From Arthrobacter sp. (GTDB taxonomy: Bacteria; Actinomycetota; Actinomycetes; Actinomycetales; Micrococcaceae), in contig JAITLQ010000005.1 of the NCBI GenBank assembly GCA_031277795.1, positions 124,001 through 188,000 of the forward strand: DNA of 64,000 nt, written 5' to 3'. A model generated the notes under the pieces. The model made no database searches. It was not told the DNA's origin and saw nothing but the letters and a program-made list of their open reading frames with translations. The translations under genes were made by a program, and so were the position numbers. Positions within the stretch are counted from its first letter, which is position 1, and each line of letters opens with the position of its first letter. Below, in pieces: positions 50,152 through 59,392 of the stretch.

Positions 50152-51936
50152 ATGAGCGTGGCGATCCAGCAGGCGGACGAGGCGCTGCAGATGGCGCTCG
50201 CCGCGATGCGTGCGGCGGCGGACGAGATGGCCGGGCGGATCGAGGGGCTGAGCGACGGCGAGCTGGTGGGTGAGGCGCAAGCCGTCGCCGAGCTGTCGCG
50301 CCAGGTGGATGCCCTGCGCTGGGTCGTGGTGCGTGAGGTGGAGGCGCGGGGCAGGGGAGTCCCGGCGCCGGAGTCGATCGCCCGCAAGGCCGGTTTCCGC
50401 AATCCAACGCTGCTCTTGGCCACCCTGTTCGGGGTCGCCACCGGTGCGGCCGGCGCGTGGCTTCGCCTGTGTGAGCACGCGGCACCGAGATACTCGTTCA
50501 CCGCGGGGCAGCTGCCGCCATTGCGGACGGCGCTCGCCGGCGCGCTCGAGGCCGGTGCGGTGACCCTGGATCAGGCCTCCATGATCGATCGGACGCTCCC
50601 CTCACCGGCCGGGCCGGAGTTTGCGGCCGGCCTGCACGAGGCGGCCGAGCTCGCGCTCGTGGCCGCGGCGCAGGGGATGACGCCGGAGCAGGCGTTCGGT
50701 GGGACCGCCGGGAATCAAGACGACGACGGCGCGGGGGAGCGGGACGCCGCGGGCGCGAGCGGGCCGGAAGCAGGCGGGAACGGCGCGGCCGGCCACTGGA
50801 GCCTGCGCCAGGCGCCGCATCTGTTGAAGGCGCAGGCCGAGGCGTGGGCCGGGGCGATCGACCCGGACGGGCTGGAACCCAGTGCGGCCGAGCAGCATCG
50901 GCGCCGTTGCTTCACCATGCATCAGCTGCCGGGCGGCGGTTGGAAGTTCTCCGGTTACGCCACCGCCAAGGACGGCGCGGCGCTGCAGACCGTGTTCGAT
51001 GCCTACCAGGCTCCGCGCTCGCAGTCCGCCCGCAACGAGGCGAACGGCGCCGGTGGTGGCGCGGTCGCCGGGCCCTCGGACACCGAGGGGCCGGGGCTCG
51101 GCCGGGCGGGAGTGGGCGGAGGGACCGCAGCTACGGCCGACGGGATGGCCGCAACGGCGGCGGGCGCGGGCGGGCGCAGGACCCGCGAACAGATTGCCTA
51201 CGACGTGCTGATCGCGCTCTTCGAAGCGCACGCCCGTGGGCCCGAGGCTCCGAAGCCCGGTGGATCCGCCCCGACGCTGCTCATCACCGCCACGATCGAG
51301 GCGTTGCAGGCCCACCTGCGCGGCGAGGCCGAGGCGGGGTTCGTTCCGGCGCGCACGGTGGCCGCTACCGGAGGTGCCGGGGTGGCTACGGGGCTGGCCG
51401 GGCGCATTGCTACCGGGGGACGTGCCATGGGCGCCGCTGGAGGTGCAGGAGCCGCCCGGGTAGTCGCGTCCGCTGCCGGAGGGGCCGGAGTCGCCGGCAA
51501 TTCGTCGCTCCAGGCCGAACTCGAGCGCCGGTTCCTGCTTCCCTCCCGCGGCGAGGTGCCCCTGCCGGCCTCGACGGTGTCGAGAATGCTGTGCAACGAC
51601 AGCCTGCAGCTCTTGATCGAGGACGAACACGGACATCCGCTGAAGCTCGGCAGAGAACACCGGCTGTTTGGTCCACATCAACGGCGCGTGTTGCTGGCGA
51701 GGGACCGCACCTGCCGGGCGCCTGGATGTGGGTTTCCCGGTGGGTGGTGCGAGGCGCACCACGTGACTCCGTGGTCGCGCGGCGGCCCCAGTGATGTGGA
51801 CCAGGGCCTCCTGTTGTGCTCGTTCCATCACCACGAGGTCCACGAGGGCCGGCTGAGCATCGAGGCGGATCCGTCCGTCGCCGGAGGCCGTACGCCCTGG
51901 CGAGTGGTGAGCCCGATCCCCGGGTGGATTCGATGA
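50152..51936 (+). CDS. DUF222/HNH endonuclease-type protein
   Basis: About 594 residues. The N-terminal ~250 residues form the DUF222 (13E12-repeat) region (ARKAGFRNPTLLLATLFGV, WKFSGYATAKDGAALQTVFDA). The C-terminal HNH nuclease domain has RDRTCRAPGCGFPGGWCEAHH, VTPWSRGGPSDVDQGLLLC and FHHHEVH. Gly/Ala-rich low-complexity segments separate the two. This family occurs in many, often repeated, copies in Actinobacteria and is thought to be mobile or host-genome-parasitic; its role is not settled. ATG 50152 is the likely start; GTGs at 50140 and 50143 are alternatives. A 14-bp unit overlapping the stop is repeated 24 bp later. Confidence 0.85.
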   Translation: MSVAIQQADEALQMALAAMRAAADEMAGRIEGLSDGELVGEAQAVAELSRQVDALRWVVVREVEARGRGVPAPESIARKAGFRNPTLLLATLFGVATGAAGAWLRLCEHAAPRYSFTAGQLPPLRTALAGALEAGAVTLDQASMIDRTLPSPAGPEFAAGLHEAAELALVAAAQGMTPEQAFGGTAGNQDDDGAGERDAAGASGPEAGGNGAAGHWSLRQAPHLLKAQAEAWAGAIDPDGLEPSAAEQHRRRCFTMHQLPGGGWKFSGYATAKDGAALQTVFDAYQAPRSQSARNEANGAGGGAVAGPSDTEGPGLGRAGVGGGTAATADGMAATAAGAGGRRTREQIAYDVLIALFEAHARGPEAPKPGGSAPTLLITATIEALQAHLRGEAEAGFVPARTVAATGGAGVATGLAGRIATGGRAMGAAGGAGAARVVASAAGGAGVAGNSSLQAELERRFLLPSRGEVPLPASTVSRMLCNDSLQLLIEDEHGHPLKLGREHRLFGPHQRRVLLARDRTCRAPGCGFPGGWCEAHHVTPWSRGGPSDVDQGLLLCSFHHHEVHEGRLSIEADPSVAGGRTPWRVVSPIPGWIR

Positions 51937-52379
51937 GGGTAGGGACCGCGGATTCGATGAGGGCAGAGTCCATTGTGGACGCGGCATGCGCAAAGGAGTC
52001 CCCGGGTGAACTGAGAGTAGGGGGCGACTGGGGTGCGCCGGGTAAACCTGGTGAACCGGGTGCAGCGGGCGAATGAGACGTACCGGGTGAGCTGGTGTAG
52101 GGGCGAATGGGGTGTGTCGGGTGGACCGGGTGGGCGGGGCGAATCGGGTGAGTGGGGCGAATTGGACGACGGCGGGACCTGGATTCTCGAACCCGTCAAG
52201 TGTGCGGCGCTCGAGTGGTTTTCGCTGGCCGTGCTGCCCGCCCCCATGCCGGACCATGAACTTGCGGCGCTCGCCGCGCTCCGCGAGGGCGAGCCGTTCG
52301 CCCACCTTGAGTTCGGATTCGCCCCGAGCGCGGACTCACGTGCGGTCCGCGCCCGTGAGCGCCACTAGACTTGAGAACC
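51937..52379. other. Gene-less region with decayed Gly-x-y repeat tract
   Basis: No clear intact gene in 443 bases. From 52029 to about 52180 the plus strand has a 9-bp period (GGT/GGG-N-N) that reads as Gly-x-Pro-type triplets (GAPGKPGEPGAAGE, then GGPGGRGESGEWGE in another frame). A stop and a frame change break it. A frame at 52033-52368 then continues into a protein-like stretch (TWILEPVKCAALEWF). It may be the remnant of a collagen-like or other low-complexity gene. The dapB promoter lies at the right end. Confidence 0.45.
52366..52371 (+). promoter_or_regulatory. -10 element of dapB (leaderless)
   Basis: TAGACT ends 8 nt before the dapB ATG, so transcription should begin at about the start codon; no ribosome site is present. 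Confidence 0.6.
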
Positions 52380-53138
52380 ATGAGCACCCCCATCAACGTC
52401 GCCATCCTCGGCGCCCGCGGGCGCATGGGCGCCGCCGCCGTCAAGGCCGTGAACGACGCCCCCGACCTGAACCTCGTGGCCGAGCTGGGGCGCGGCGACG
52501 CCCTCGAAACGATCCTCGAGGCGGGTGCCACCCACGTCATCGACCTCACCGTGCCCGACCAGTCCGAGGCAAACGTGCTCTTTGCCGTCCGCAACGGCCT
52601 GCACGCCGTCGTCGGCACCACGGGCTGGGACGAGGCCAAGCTCGAGCGCCTGCGCGCCGAGCTCGCCGAACACCCTGAGGTCGGCGTCCTCATCGCCCCG
52701 AACTTCGCCCTGGGCTCGGTGCTGGCCACTGCCTTCGCGGCCCGCGCTGCCAAGTACTTCGAGTCGGTGGAAATCGTCGAGTTGCACCACCCCAACAAGG
52801 TGGACGCCCCGTCCGGCACCGCGGCCCGCACCGCCGAACTGATCGGCCAGGCCCGCCGAGAGGCAGGCGTGCCCGATTCGCCCGACGCCACGACGAGCGA
52901 TCCCGACGGCGCACGCGGCGCCGTGATCGAGGGCGTGCACGTCCACGCCGTGCGCCTGCGCGGCCTCGTTGCGCACCAGGAGGTTCTCCTGGGCGGCGAG
53001 GGCGAGCAGCTCACCATTCGTCACGACTCCTACGATCGCGTGTCGTTCATGCCGGGTGTCCTGCTGGGCGTTCGCGAGGCCGCCAACCACCCCGGCCTGA
53101 CCCACGGCCTCGACGGATACCTGGAGCTGGGGCTGTGA
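52380..53138 (+). CDS. dapB: 4-hydroxy-tetrahydrodipicolinate reductase
   Basis: 252 residues; reduces HTPA with NAD(P)H in lysine and diaminopimelate synthesis. Cofactor loop GARGRMG at residues 11-17, GTTGWDE, NFALGSVL, and the catalytic HHPNKVDAPSGTA motif. The start ATG 52380 lies 8 nt after a TAGACT hexamer. The stop overlaps the next gene (GTGA), and dapA follows after one small gene. Confidence 0.95.
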   Translation: MSTPINVAILGARGRMGAAAVKAVNDAPDLNLVAELGRGDALETILEAGATHVIDLTVPDQSEANVLFAVRNGLHAVVGTTGWDEAKLERLRAELAEHPEVGVLIAPNFALGSVLATAFAARAAKYFESVEIVELHHPNKVDAPSGTAARTAELIGQARREAGVPDSPDATTSDPDGARGAVIEGVHVHAVRLRGLVAHQEVLLGGEGEQLTIRHDSYDRVSFMPGVLLGVREAANHPGLTHGLDGYLELGL

Positions 53139-53602
53139 AGTTCATGAAGCCGAAGTACTGGACCGCCATCATTCTGGCGATCTACGCGATCTACCTCTTC
53201 GCGAGCTTCCAGTCGGCATGGCGCCTGATCGTCTCCGGGACCCCGGTCACCGTGCTCATGGGCGTCATCGTGCTCGGCCTGCCGCTGATCGGTGTCTGGA
53301 TCCTGCTGCGCGAGATCAGCTTCGGCGCCACGACCGAGGCCATGGCCAAGGAACTGGAGGAGCAGAACCTGCTCCCGGAGGACAACCTGCCGCGCCTTCC
53401 CTCCGGGCGCATCGTTCGCGAGGCGGCCGACGCCGACTTCGTTCAGTACAAGGAAGAGGCCGAGGTCCAGCCCGATCGCTGGCAGTCCTGGCACCGCCTG
53501 GCCCTGGCCTACGACGCCTCCGGCGACCGCAAGCGTGCCCGCGAGAGCATGAAGCACGCCATGAAGCTGCGCAAAGAGGAAAGGGCCGCCCAGAACGGGT
53601 AA
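53135..53602 (+). CDS. Membrane-anchored TPR-like protein
   Basis: 155 residues. Two N-terminal membrane helices (about 8-27 and 36-58), a charged linker, and a C-terminal helix pair PDRWQSWHRLALAYDASGDRKRARESMKHAM that matches one TPR unit. The GTG start overlaps the dapB stop. Small proteins of this kind often sit between dapB and dapA in Actinobacteria; function unknown. Confidence 0.78.
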   Translation: MKFMKPKYWTAIILAIYAIYLFASFQSAWRLIVSGTPVTVLMGVIVLGLPLIGVWILLREISFGATTEAMAKELEEQNLLPEDNLPRLPSGRIVREAADADFVQYKEEAEVQPDRWQSWHRLALAYDASGDRKRARESMKHAMKLRKEERAAQNG

Positions 53603-53605
53603 CCT
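53600..53605 (+). promoter_or_regulatory. -10 element of dapA (leaderless)
   Basis: TAACCT overlaps the upstream stop codon and ends 7 nt before the dapA ATG; no ribosome site is present. Confidence 0.5.
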
Positions 53606-53612
53606 GGTCACC

Positions 53613-54515
53613 ATGGTCGCTCACTCCACGAAGCCCCGATTCGGCACGCTGTTGACCGCGATGGTCACCCCGTTCACCGACGAAGGGGCGGTGGATCTGG
53701 ACGCCGCGCAGAAGTTGGCCGCCCATCTGGTCGACGGCGGCAACGACGGACTCGTCGTCACCGGCACCACCGGTGAAACCCCCACGCTGACGGACGACGA
53801 AAACGTCGCGATGTTCAAGGCCGTCATGGAGGCCGTCGGCGATCGCGCCGCCGTCATCGCCGGCACCGGCACCAACGACACCGCCCACTCGATCAACCTC
53901 TCGCGCCGCGCGCAGGAGGTGGGAGTCGACGGCATCCTGCTCGTGACCCCGTACTACAACAAGCCCTCGCAGGCCGGCGTGCGCGCCCACATCGAGGCCA
54001 TCGCCGACGCCACCGACATCCCCGTGATGCTCTACGACATCCCGGGCCGCACCGGCATCCCCATGGAGACCGACACGATCGTCGCGCTGTCCCAGCACGA
54101 GCGGATCATCGCCCTCAAGGACGCCAAGGGCAATCTGCTGGAGACCACCAAGGTCATCGCCCGCACCGATCTGGATGTCTACTCGGGCGACGACGGCATG
54201 ACGCTGCCGCTCATGGCCCTCGGCGGCAAGGGCGTTGTCTCCGTGACGGCCCACGTGGCCGCCCCCCAGTACCGCGCGCTGGTCGACGCCGCCCTGGCCG
54301 GCGACTTCGAGACCGCGCGTCGCCTTCACTTTGAGCTGGACCCGGTCCAGCGTGCGCTGATGACCCACATTCAGGGTGCCATCGCCGCGAAGCAAGTACT
54401 TCACTGGCAGTCAGTTCTGCCGAACTCCGTGGTGCGCCTGCCGCTCGTGCAGCCGACCGCCGAGGAACTCAACCCCGTCAAGGCCGACCTCGCGGAGGCC
54501 GGATGGGAGATCTAG
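53613..54515 (+). CDS. dapA: 4-hydroxy-tetrahydrodipicolinate synthase
   Basis: 300 residues; condenses pyruvate and aspartate semialdehyde, first committed step of lysine synthesis. TIM-barrel motifs GTTGETPTL, LLVTPYYNKPSQ (Tyr), YDIPGRTG and the Schiff-base Lys in IIALKDAKG are all present. Start ATG 53613 follows a -10-like hexamer by 7 nt. RNase J follows after 19 bp, a common pairing in Actinobacteria. Confidence 0.95.
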   Translation: MVAHSTKPRFGTLLTAMVTPFTDEGAVDLDAAQKLAAHLVDGGNDGLVVTGTTGETPTLTDDENVAMFKAVMEAVGDRAAVIAGTGTNDTAHSINLSRRAQEVGVDGILLVTPYYNKPSQAGVRAHIEAIADATDIPVMLYDIPGRTGIPMETDTIVALSQHERIIALKDAKGNLLETTKVIARTDLDVYSGDDGMTLPLMALGGKGVVSVTAHVAAPQYRALVDAALAGDFETARRLHFELDPVQRALMTHIQGAIAAKQVLHWQSVLPNSVVRLPLVQPTAEELNPVKADLAEAGWEI

Positions 54516-54534
54516 AAGAGGTGAATCCCACAGC

Positions 54535-56244
54535 ATGACTTCCTCCGAAACCGTGACCTTCGATTCAAATCGAAGCGTCTCGAACCCGCCGCGCCTGCGT
54601 CCCGGAACGCTGCGCATCGTCGCCCTGGGCGGCCTCGGCGAGGTGGGTCGCAACATGACCGTCTACGAGCTGGACGGCAAGCTGCTCATCGTTGACTGCG
54701 GCGTGCTCTTCCCCGAGGAGGAGCAGCCCGGCGTCGACTTGATCCTGCCCGACATGGGTCACATCAAGGACCGCCTGGACGACGTCATCGGCGTCGTGCT
54801 CACGCACGGCCACGAGGACCACATCGGCGCCGTTCCGTACCTGCTTCGCCTGAAGCAGGACATCCCGCTGATCGGCTCGCAGCTGACCCTCGCCCTCATC
54901 GAGGCCAAGCTGCAGGAGCACCGCATCCGCCCCCTGACCCTCACGGTCAAGGAGGGTCAGACCGAGCAGCTCGGCCCGTTCTCGTGCGAGTTCACGGCCG
55001 TGAACCACTCGATCCCGGACGCCCTGGCCGTCATGATCCGCACCAAGGCAGGCAACGTCCTGCACACGGGCGACTTCAAGATGGATCAGCTGCCCCTGGA
55101 TGGCCGCATCACCGATCTGCGCGCCTTCGCGCGCTTCGGCGAGGAGGGCGTGGACCTGTTCCTGCCCGACTCCACGAACGCCGACGTTCCCGGTTTCACC
55201 GCCACCGAGCGCGAGATCGGCCCCGTCCTTGAACAGAAGTTCGCCGCCGCCAAGCAGCGCATCATCGTGGCCTCCTTCTCCTCGCACGTGCACCGTGTGC
55301 AGCAGGTGATCGACGCCGCCGCGAAGCACCGCCGCAAGGTCGCCCTCGTGGGCCGCTCCATGGTCCGCAACATGTCCATCGCCGAGAAGCTGGGCTACCT
55401 GCACGTCCCCGAGGGCATCCTCGTTGACCTGAAGGACGTCGAGAAGCTCGCCGATGACCGCGTGGTCCTCATGTGCACCGGTTCCCAGGGCGAGCCCATG
55501 GCCGCCCTGTCCCGCATGGCCAACGGCGATCACCGCATCAAGCTCAACCAGGGCGACACCGTCATCCTGGCGAGCTCGCTCATCCCGGGCAACGAGAACT
55601 CGGTGTTCCGCATCATCAACTCGCTCATGTACCTGGGCGTCGACGTGATCCACAAGGGCACCGCCCGCGTGCACGTCTCCGGCCACGCTTCGGCCGGCGA
55701 GCTGCTGTACTGCTTCAACATCATCAAGCCCAAGAACGTCATGCCGGTGCACGGCGAGACCCGTCACCAGCTGGCCGCCGCCAAGCTGGCGCAGCAGACC
55801 GGCGTTCCGGTGAAGAACCTGATGATGTGCGACGACGGCACCGTGGTCGATCTGAAGGACGGCGTCGCCAAGATCGTCGGCCAGATCGATGTGGGCTACG
55901 TCTACGTGGACGGCTCCAAGGTGGGCCTCGTCACGGACGAGGACCTCAAGGATCGCCGCGTGCTGGCCGAGGAGGGCTTCATCTCCGTGGTCTGCGCCGT
56001 GAACCGCCAGAGCGGCAAGATCGTCACCGGCCCGGACATCCTGGCCCGCGGCGTTGCCGAGACGGATCGCGCCTTCGAGGAGGTCAAGCCCAAGATCGCC
56101 CAGGCGCTCGAGGAGGCCGTCCGCGACAACAAGGGTCACACGACCCACCAGCTGCAGCAGGTCATCCGCCGCGTGGTGGGTTCCTGGGCCGGGCGCAAGC
56201 TGCGCCGCCGTCCCATGATCGTTCCGGTGGTCGTCGAGGTCTGA
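54535..56244 (+). CDS. rnj: Ribonuclease J
   Basis: 569 residues; metallo-beta-lactamase/beta-CASP ribonuclease with 5'-3' exo and endo activity in mRNA decay. The zinc motif HGHEDH is at 91-96, with later His/Asp ligands in VNHSIPD and HTGDFK. The beta-CASP region includes ASFSSHVHRVQQ and VHVSGHASAGEL, and the RNase J-type C-terminal domain ends with RRPMIVPVVVEV. ATG 54535 follows AAGAGGTGAATCCCACAGC. Next to dapA as in mycobacteria. Confidence 0.95.
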   Translation: MTSSETVTFDSNRSVSNPPRLRPGTLRIVALGGLGEVGRNMTVYELDGKLLIVDCGVLFPEEEQPGVDLILPDMGHIKDRLDDVIGVVLTHGHEDHIGAVPYLLRLKQDIPLIGSQLTLALIEAKLQEHRIRPLTLTVKEGQTEQLGPFSCEFTAVNHSIPDALAVMIRTKAGNVLHTGDFKMDQLPLDGRITDLRAFARFGEEGVDLFLPDSTNADVPGFTATEREIGPVLEQKFAAAKQRIIVASFSSHVHRVQQVIDAAAKHRRKVALVGRSMVRNMSIAEKLGYLHVPEGILVDLKDVEKLADDRVVLMCTGSQGEPMAALSRMANGDHRIKLNQGDTVILASSLIPGNENSVFRIINSLMYLGVDVIHKGTARVHVSGHASAGELLYCFNIIKPKNVMPVHGETRHQLAAAKLAQQTGVPVKNLMMCDDGTVVDLKDGVAKIVGQIDVGYVYVDGSKVGLVTDEDLKDRRVLAEEGFISVVCAVNRQSGKIVTGPDILARGVAETDRAFEEVKPKIAQALEEAVRDNKGHTTHQLQQVIRRVVGSWAGRKLRRRPMIVPVVVEV

Positions 56245-56264
56245 TCCCTCGCCACCCGCCAGCC

Positions 56265-56304
56265 CCGAAGGGGCCCCAAATCCGCAAGGATGGGGCCCCT
56301 TCGG
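56265..56304 (+). terminator. Terminator after rnj
   Basis: Perfect 14-bp arms (56265-56278 and 56291-56304) with a 12-nt loop, 20 nt after the stop and directly before the ftsK -10 element. Confidence 0.85.
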
Positions 56305-56306
56305 CG

Positions 56307-56312
56307 TACCCT
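56307..56312 (+). promoter_or_regulatory. -10 element of ftsK (leaderless)
   Basis: TACCCT ends 7 nt before the ftsK ATG; no ribosome site is present. The rnj terminator occupies the -35 region. Confidence 0.45.
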
Positions 56313-56319
56313 GGAAGCT

Positions 56320-59300
56320 ATGGCGACCCGCACTTCCTCCGGATCGCAGCGCTCCGGAGCCACCACCAAGGGCACCCGGAAACGCTCCGACGCATCCAAG
56401 TCCAAGGCGCGCGACGCGCAGGGCGAGCTTGAGCTCCCCTGGATCGCGCGCGCCATCCAGCGAGTGTGGACGGGCATCGGTGCGATCATCGGCGCCGGTG
56501 TGCGCCAATTCGGCACCGACCGTCACCCGGCTCCCGAGGAGCGCAGGGACGGCAAGGGCCTGACCTACCTCCTGCTTGCCGTCCTGATCGCCACCGTCGA
56601 ATGGTGGGGACTGCGCGACGTCGGATGGTTCGGTCGGGCGGTCCACGCCGTCGTGGGCGGCACCTTTGGTTTGATGGCCGTGGCGCTGCCCGCCGTCCTG
56701 ATCTTTGTTGCCTTCCGCCTCTTTAGGCACCCGGCCGATCACCGTACGAACAACCGCATCACGATCGGCTTGTGGGTGGGGCTGTTGGCCGGCTCCGGCA
56801 TGTGCCAGCTCGCGGCCGGCCAGCCGGCCCTGGACGGTCCCTTCGCCGAGCTCTTTGCCGGCGGTGGGTTCCTCGGCTGGTTCGTGGCGACCCCGCTCTC
56901 GCGGGTGATCTCGGTCCCCGTCATGTGGATTCTCCTCGTGGTGGTGGCGCTGCTGTCCCTGCTGGTCATGACCGGCACCCCCGTCACCAAGCTGCCCGCG
57001 CGGCTTCGCGGTCTCTGGCAGCGTCTCGTGGTGGGGGAGCACCCCGCGGGGGAGACGCCGGACGGGGATCGCAACGGTCACGACCAGTCCTACCTCTACG
57101 ACGAGGAGCGCCGCGCCCAGGGCGGGGCGGCCAAGAAGTCGCGCTCCAAGCGCAAGCTGTTCGGCAAGGACGAGCCGGAACCGGCCACCGGGGTCATCGA
57201 CCAGCACAGCGGCGCCGAGGCGTACGAGGGCGCGGTGGTCGAGGACTTCGACGGCCTCATGGAGACCCCAGCCGAGACCGAACCGGCCCCGCCGCCGGGT
57301 GTCCGCCGCCCCACGCGCGAGGAAAAGAAGCGCGCCAAGCTGCTCAAGCAGCTCGGCATGGACGAGCCAGGTGTCTACGACGTGGACCAGCACGGCGGGG
57401 CTGGCACCGGCGCGTCCGCGGCGGGCCACGCCGCCGCCGCGTCCGGCTACGCCGACGACGGCGAGGTCGTCTTCGACCCGTACACGGGCGAGCTCGCCGA
57501 GCCGCCCACAGAGGCCATCGACTTCACCCAGGACGCCGCACCCACCCAGGTGCTCTCCGCCGCCGGCCAGGCGCCCCGGGGCACCCAGGCCGCCGAGGCG
57601 ACGTCGGGCCTTGAGACCCAGGCGCCCCCGGCGCCCATCCCGCCCAGCTCCGAGCAGCTGATCCTCTCCGGCGACGTGGTCTACACGCGCCCGCCGGACG
57701 AGTACCTGCCCGCGGGCCCGCCGGCCAAGGAGCGTTCCGAGGCGAACGACGCCGTCGTGGCGGCCCTCCAGGCCACCTTGACGGAGTTCAACGTCGACGC
57801 GCAGGTGACCGGCTTCAGCCGTGGCCCCACGGTCACGCGCTACGAGATCGAGCTCGCGCCTGGCACCAAGGTGGAGAAGGTCACGAACCTCTCCAAGAAC
57901 ATCTCCTACGCCGTGGCGTCCTCCGATGTGCGCATCCTGAGCCCCATCCCGGGCAAGAGCGCCATCGGCATCGAGATCCCGAACGCCGACAAGGAGGTCG
58001 TCGCCCTCGGCGACGTCCTGCGCTCGCGGCCCGCCAAGTCCAACGAGCACCCCATGATCATGGGTGTCGGCAAGGACGTGGAGGGCGGCTTTGTCGTCGC
58101 AAACCTCGCCAAGATGCCGCACATGCTCGTGGCCGGCGCCACCGGTGCGGGTAAGTCATCGTTCGTGAACTCGATGATCGTCTCGATCCTCATGCGCGCC
58201 ACGCCGGATCAGGTGCGCATGGTCATGGTCGACCCCAAGCGCGTGGAGCTCACGGCCTACGAGGGCGTCCCGCACCTCATCACGCCCATCATCACGAACC
58301 CCAAGAAGGCCGCCGAGGCGCTGCAGTGGGTCGTGAAGGAGATGGACACCCGCTACGACGACCTCGCGTACTTCGGCTTCAAGCACATCGACGACTTCAA
58401 CAAGGCGGTGCGGGCCGGCAAGGTGGTCCCGCCGGCCGGATCGCAGCGCGTCATCAAGCCGTACCCGTACCTGCTGGTCATCGTGGACGAGCTGGCGGAC
58501 CTCATGATGGTCGCCCCGCGCGACGTCGAGGACTCGATCGTGCGCATCACCCAGCTGGCGCGCGCCGCCGGCATCCACCTCGTGCTGGCCACGCAGCGTC
58601 CCTCCGTGGACGTCGTCACGGGCCTCATCAAGGCCAATGTGCCCTCCCGCATGGCGTTTGCCACGAGCTCCGTCACCGACTCCCGCGTGGTCCTCGACCA
58701 GCCGGGCGCCGAGAAGCTGCTCGGCCAGGGCGACGCGCTCTTCCTGCCCATGGGCAAGTCCAAGCCCATGCGCGTGCAGGGGGCCTGGGTCACCGAGTCG
58801 GAGATCCACCGCGTGGTGGAGCACGTCAAGGGGCAGCTGCAGGCCAACTACCGCGAGGACGTCGCGGCCGAGGCACCCAAGAAGCAGATCGACGACGACA
58901 TCGGGGACGATCTGGAGCTGCTGCTCCAGGCGACCGAGCTGGTCGTCACGAGCCAGTTCGGCTCGACGTCCATGCTGCAGCGCAAGCTGCGCGTGGGCTT
59001 CGCCAAGGCCGGTCGCCTCATGGACCTGCTCGAGTCCCGCGGCGTGGTGGGCCCCTCCGAGGGGTCCAAGGCCCGCGACGTGCTCGTGAAGCCGGAGGAC
59101 CTGCCCGGCGTCCTGGCCGCCATGAAGGGCGACCCGGCACCGTCGGCCGCCTCCGCGATCGACGCCACCGTCGCCGCCCTCGCGGCCGAGGCGGCGCTGA
59201 CCCACGCCGAGCCGCAGGACGGCGCGGAGGACTACGGGGTGGACCTCGTGGCCCGCGATCGCGACGCCCTGCCGGAGGCCGTCGAGTGGCACGACGGTCT

Positions 59301-59349
59301 CGACGACGACGAAGGCTCGGAGGACGCCTGGTCGCTGACCGGGCGCTGA
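56320..59349 (+). CDS. ftsK: DNA translocase FtsK/SpoIIIE
   Basis: 1009 residues. Septal DNA pump that clears the chromosome during division. Four membrane helices lie between about 85 and 225, then a ~230-residue charged linker, the FtsK alpha domain ([17 protein letters not shown]), the motor with Walker A GATGAGKS near 606 and Walker [12 protein letters not shown], and a C-terminal gamma winged helix ([25 protein letters not shown]). The acidic end is not conserved. ATG 56320 is the family-consistent start. Confidence 0.96.
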   Translation: MATRTSSGSQRSGATTKGTRKRSDASKSKARDAQGELELPWIARAIQRVWTGIGAIIGAGVRQFGTDRHPAPEERRDGKGLTYLLLAVLIATVEWWGLRDVGWFGRAVHAVVGGTFGLMAVALPAVLIFVAFRLFRHPADHRTNNRITIGLWVGLLAGSGMCQLAAGQPALDGPFAELFAGGGFLGWFVATPLSRVISVPVMWILLVVVALLSLLVMTGTPVTKLPARLRGLWQRLVVGEHPAGETPDGDRNGHDQSYLYDEERRAQGGAAKKSRSKRKLFGKDEPEPATGVIDQHSGAEAYEGAVVEDFDGLMETPAETEPAPPPGVRRPTREEKKRAKLLKQLGMDEPGVYDVDQHGGAGTGASAAGHAAAASGYADDGEVVFDPYTGELAEPPTEAIDFTQDAAPTQVLSAAGQAPRGTQAAEATSGLETQAPPAPIPPSSEQLILSGDVVYTRPPDEYLPAGPPAKERSEANDAVVAALQATLTEFNVDAQVTGFSRGPTVTRYEIELAPGTKVEKVTNLSKNISYAVASSDVRILSPIPGKSAIGIEIPNADKEVVALGDVLRSRPAKSNEHPMIMGVGKDVEGGFVVANLAKMPHMLVAGATGAGKSSFVNSMIVSILMRATPDQVRMVMVDPKRVELTAYEGVPHLITPIITNPKKAAEALQWVVKEMDTRYDDLAYFGFKHIDDFNKAVRAGKVVPPAGSQRVIKPYPYLLVIVDELADLMMVAPRDVEDSIVRITQLARAAGIHLVLATQRPSVDVVTGLIKANVPSRMAFATSSVTDSRVVLDQPGAEKLLGQGDALFLPMGKSKPMRVQGAWVTESEIHRVVEHVKGQLQANYREDVAAEAPKKQIDDDIGDDLELLLQATELVVTSQFGSTSMLQRKLRVGFAKAGRLMDLLESRGVVGPSEGSKARDVLVKPEDLPGVLAAMKGDPAPSAASAIDATVAALAAEAALTHAEPQDGAEDYGVDLVARDRDALPEAVEWHDGLDDDEGSEDAWSLTGR

Positions 59350-59392
59350 TCACCGTGGCACAGCAGAACACCCCCTCAGACTGGAGAAGCAA

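Noticed and set aside
54565-58122. A 1185-codon open frame on the minus strand opposite rnj and ftsK
   Set aside because: Both opposite genes are complete, conserved and correctly placed; the antisense frame is His/Gly/Ala/Leu-rich with no motif, a usual by-product of high GC codon use.
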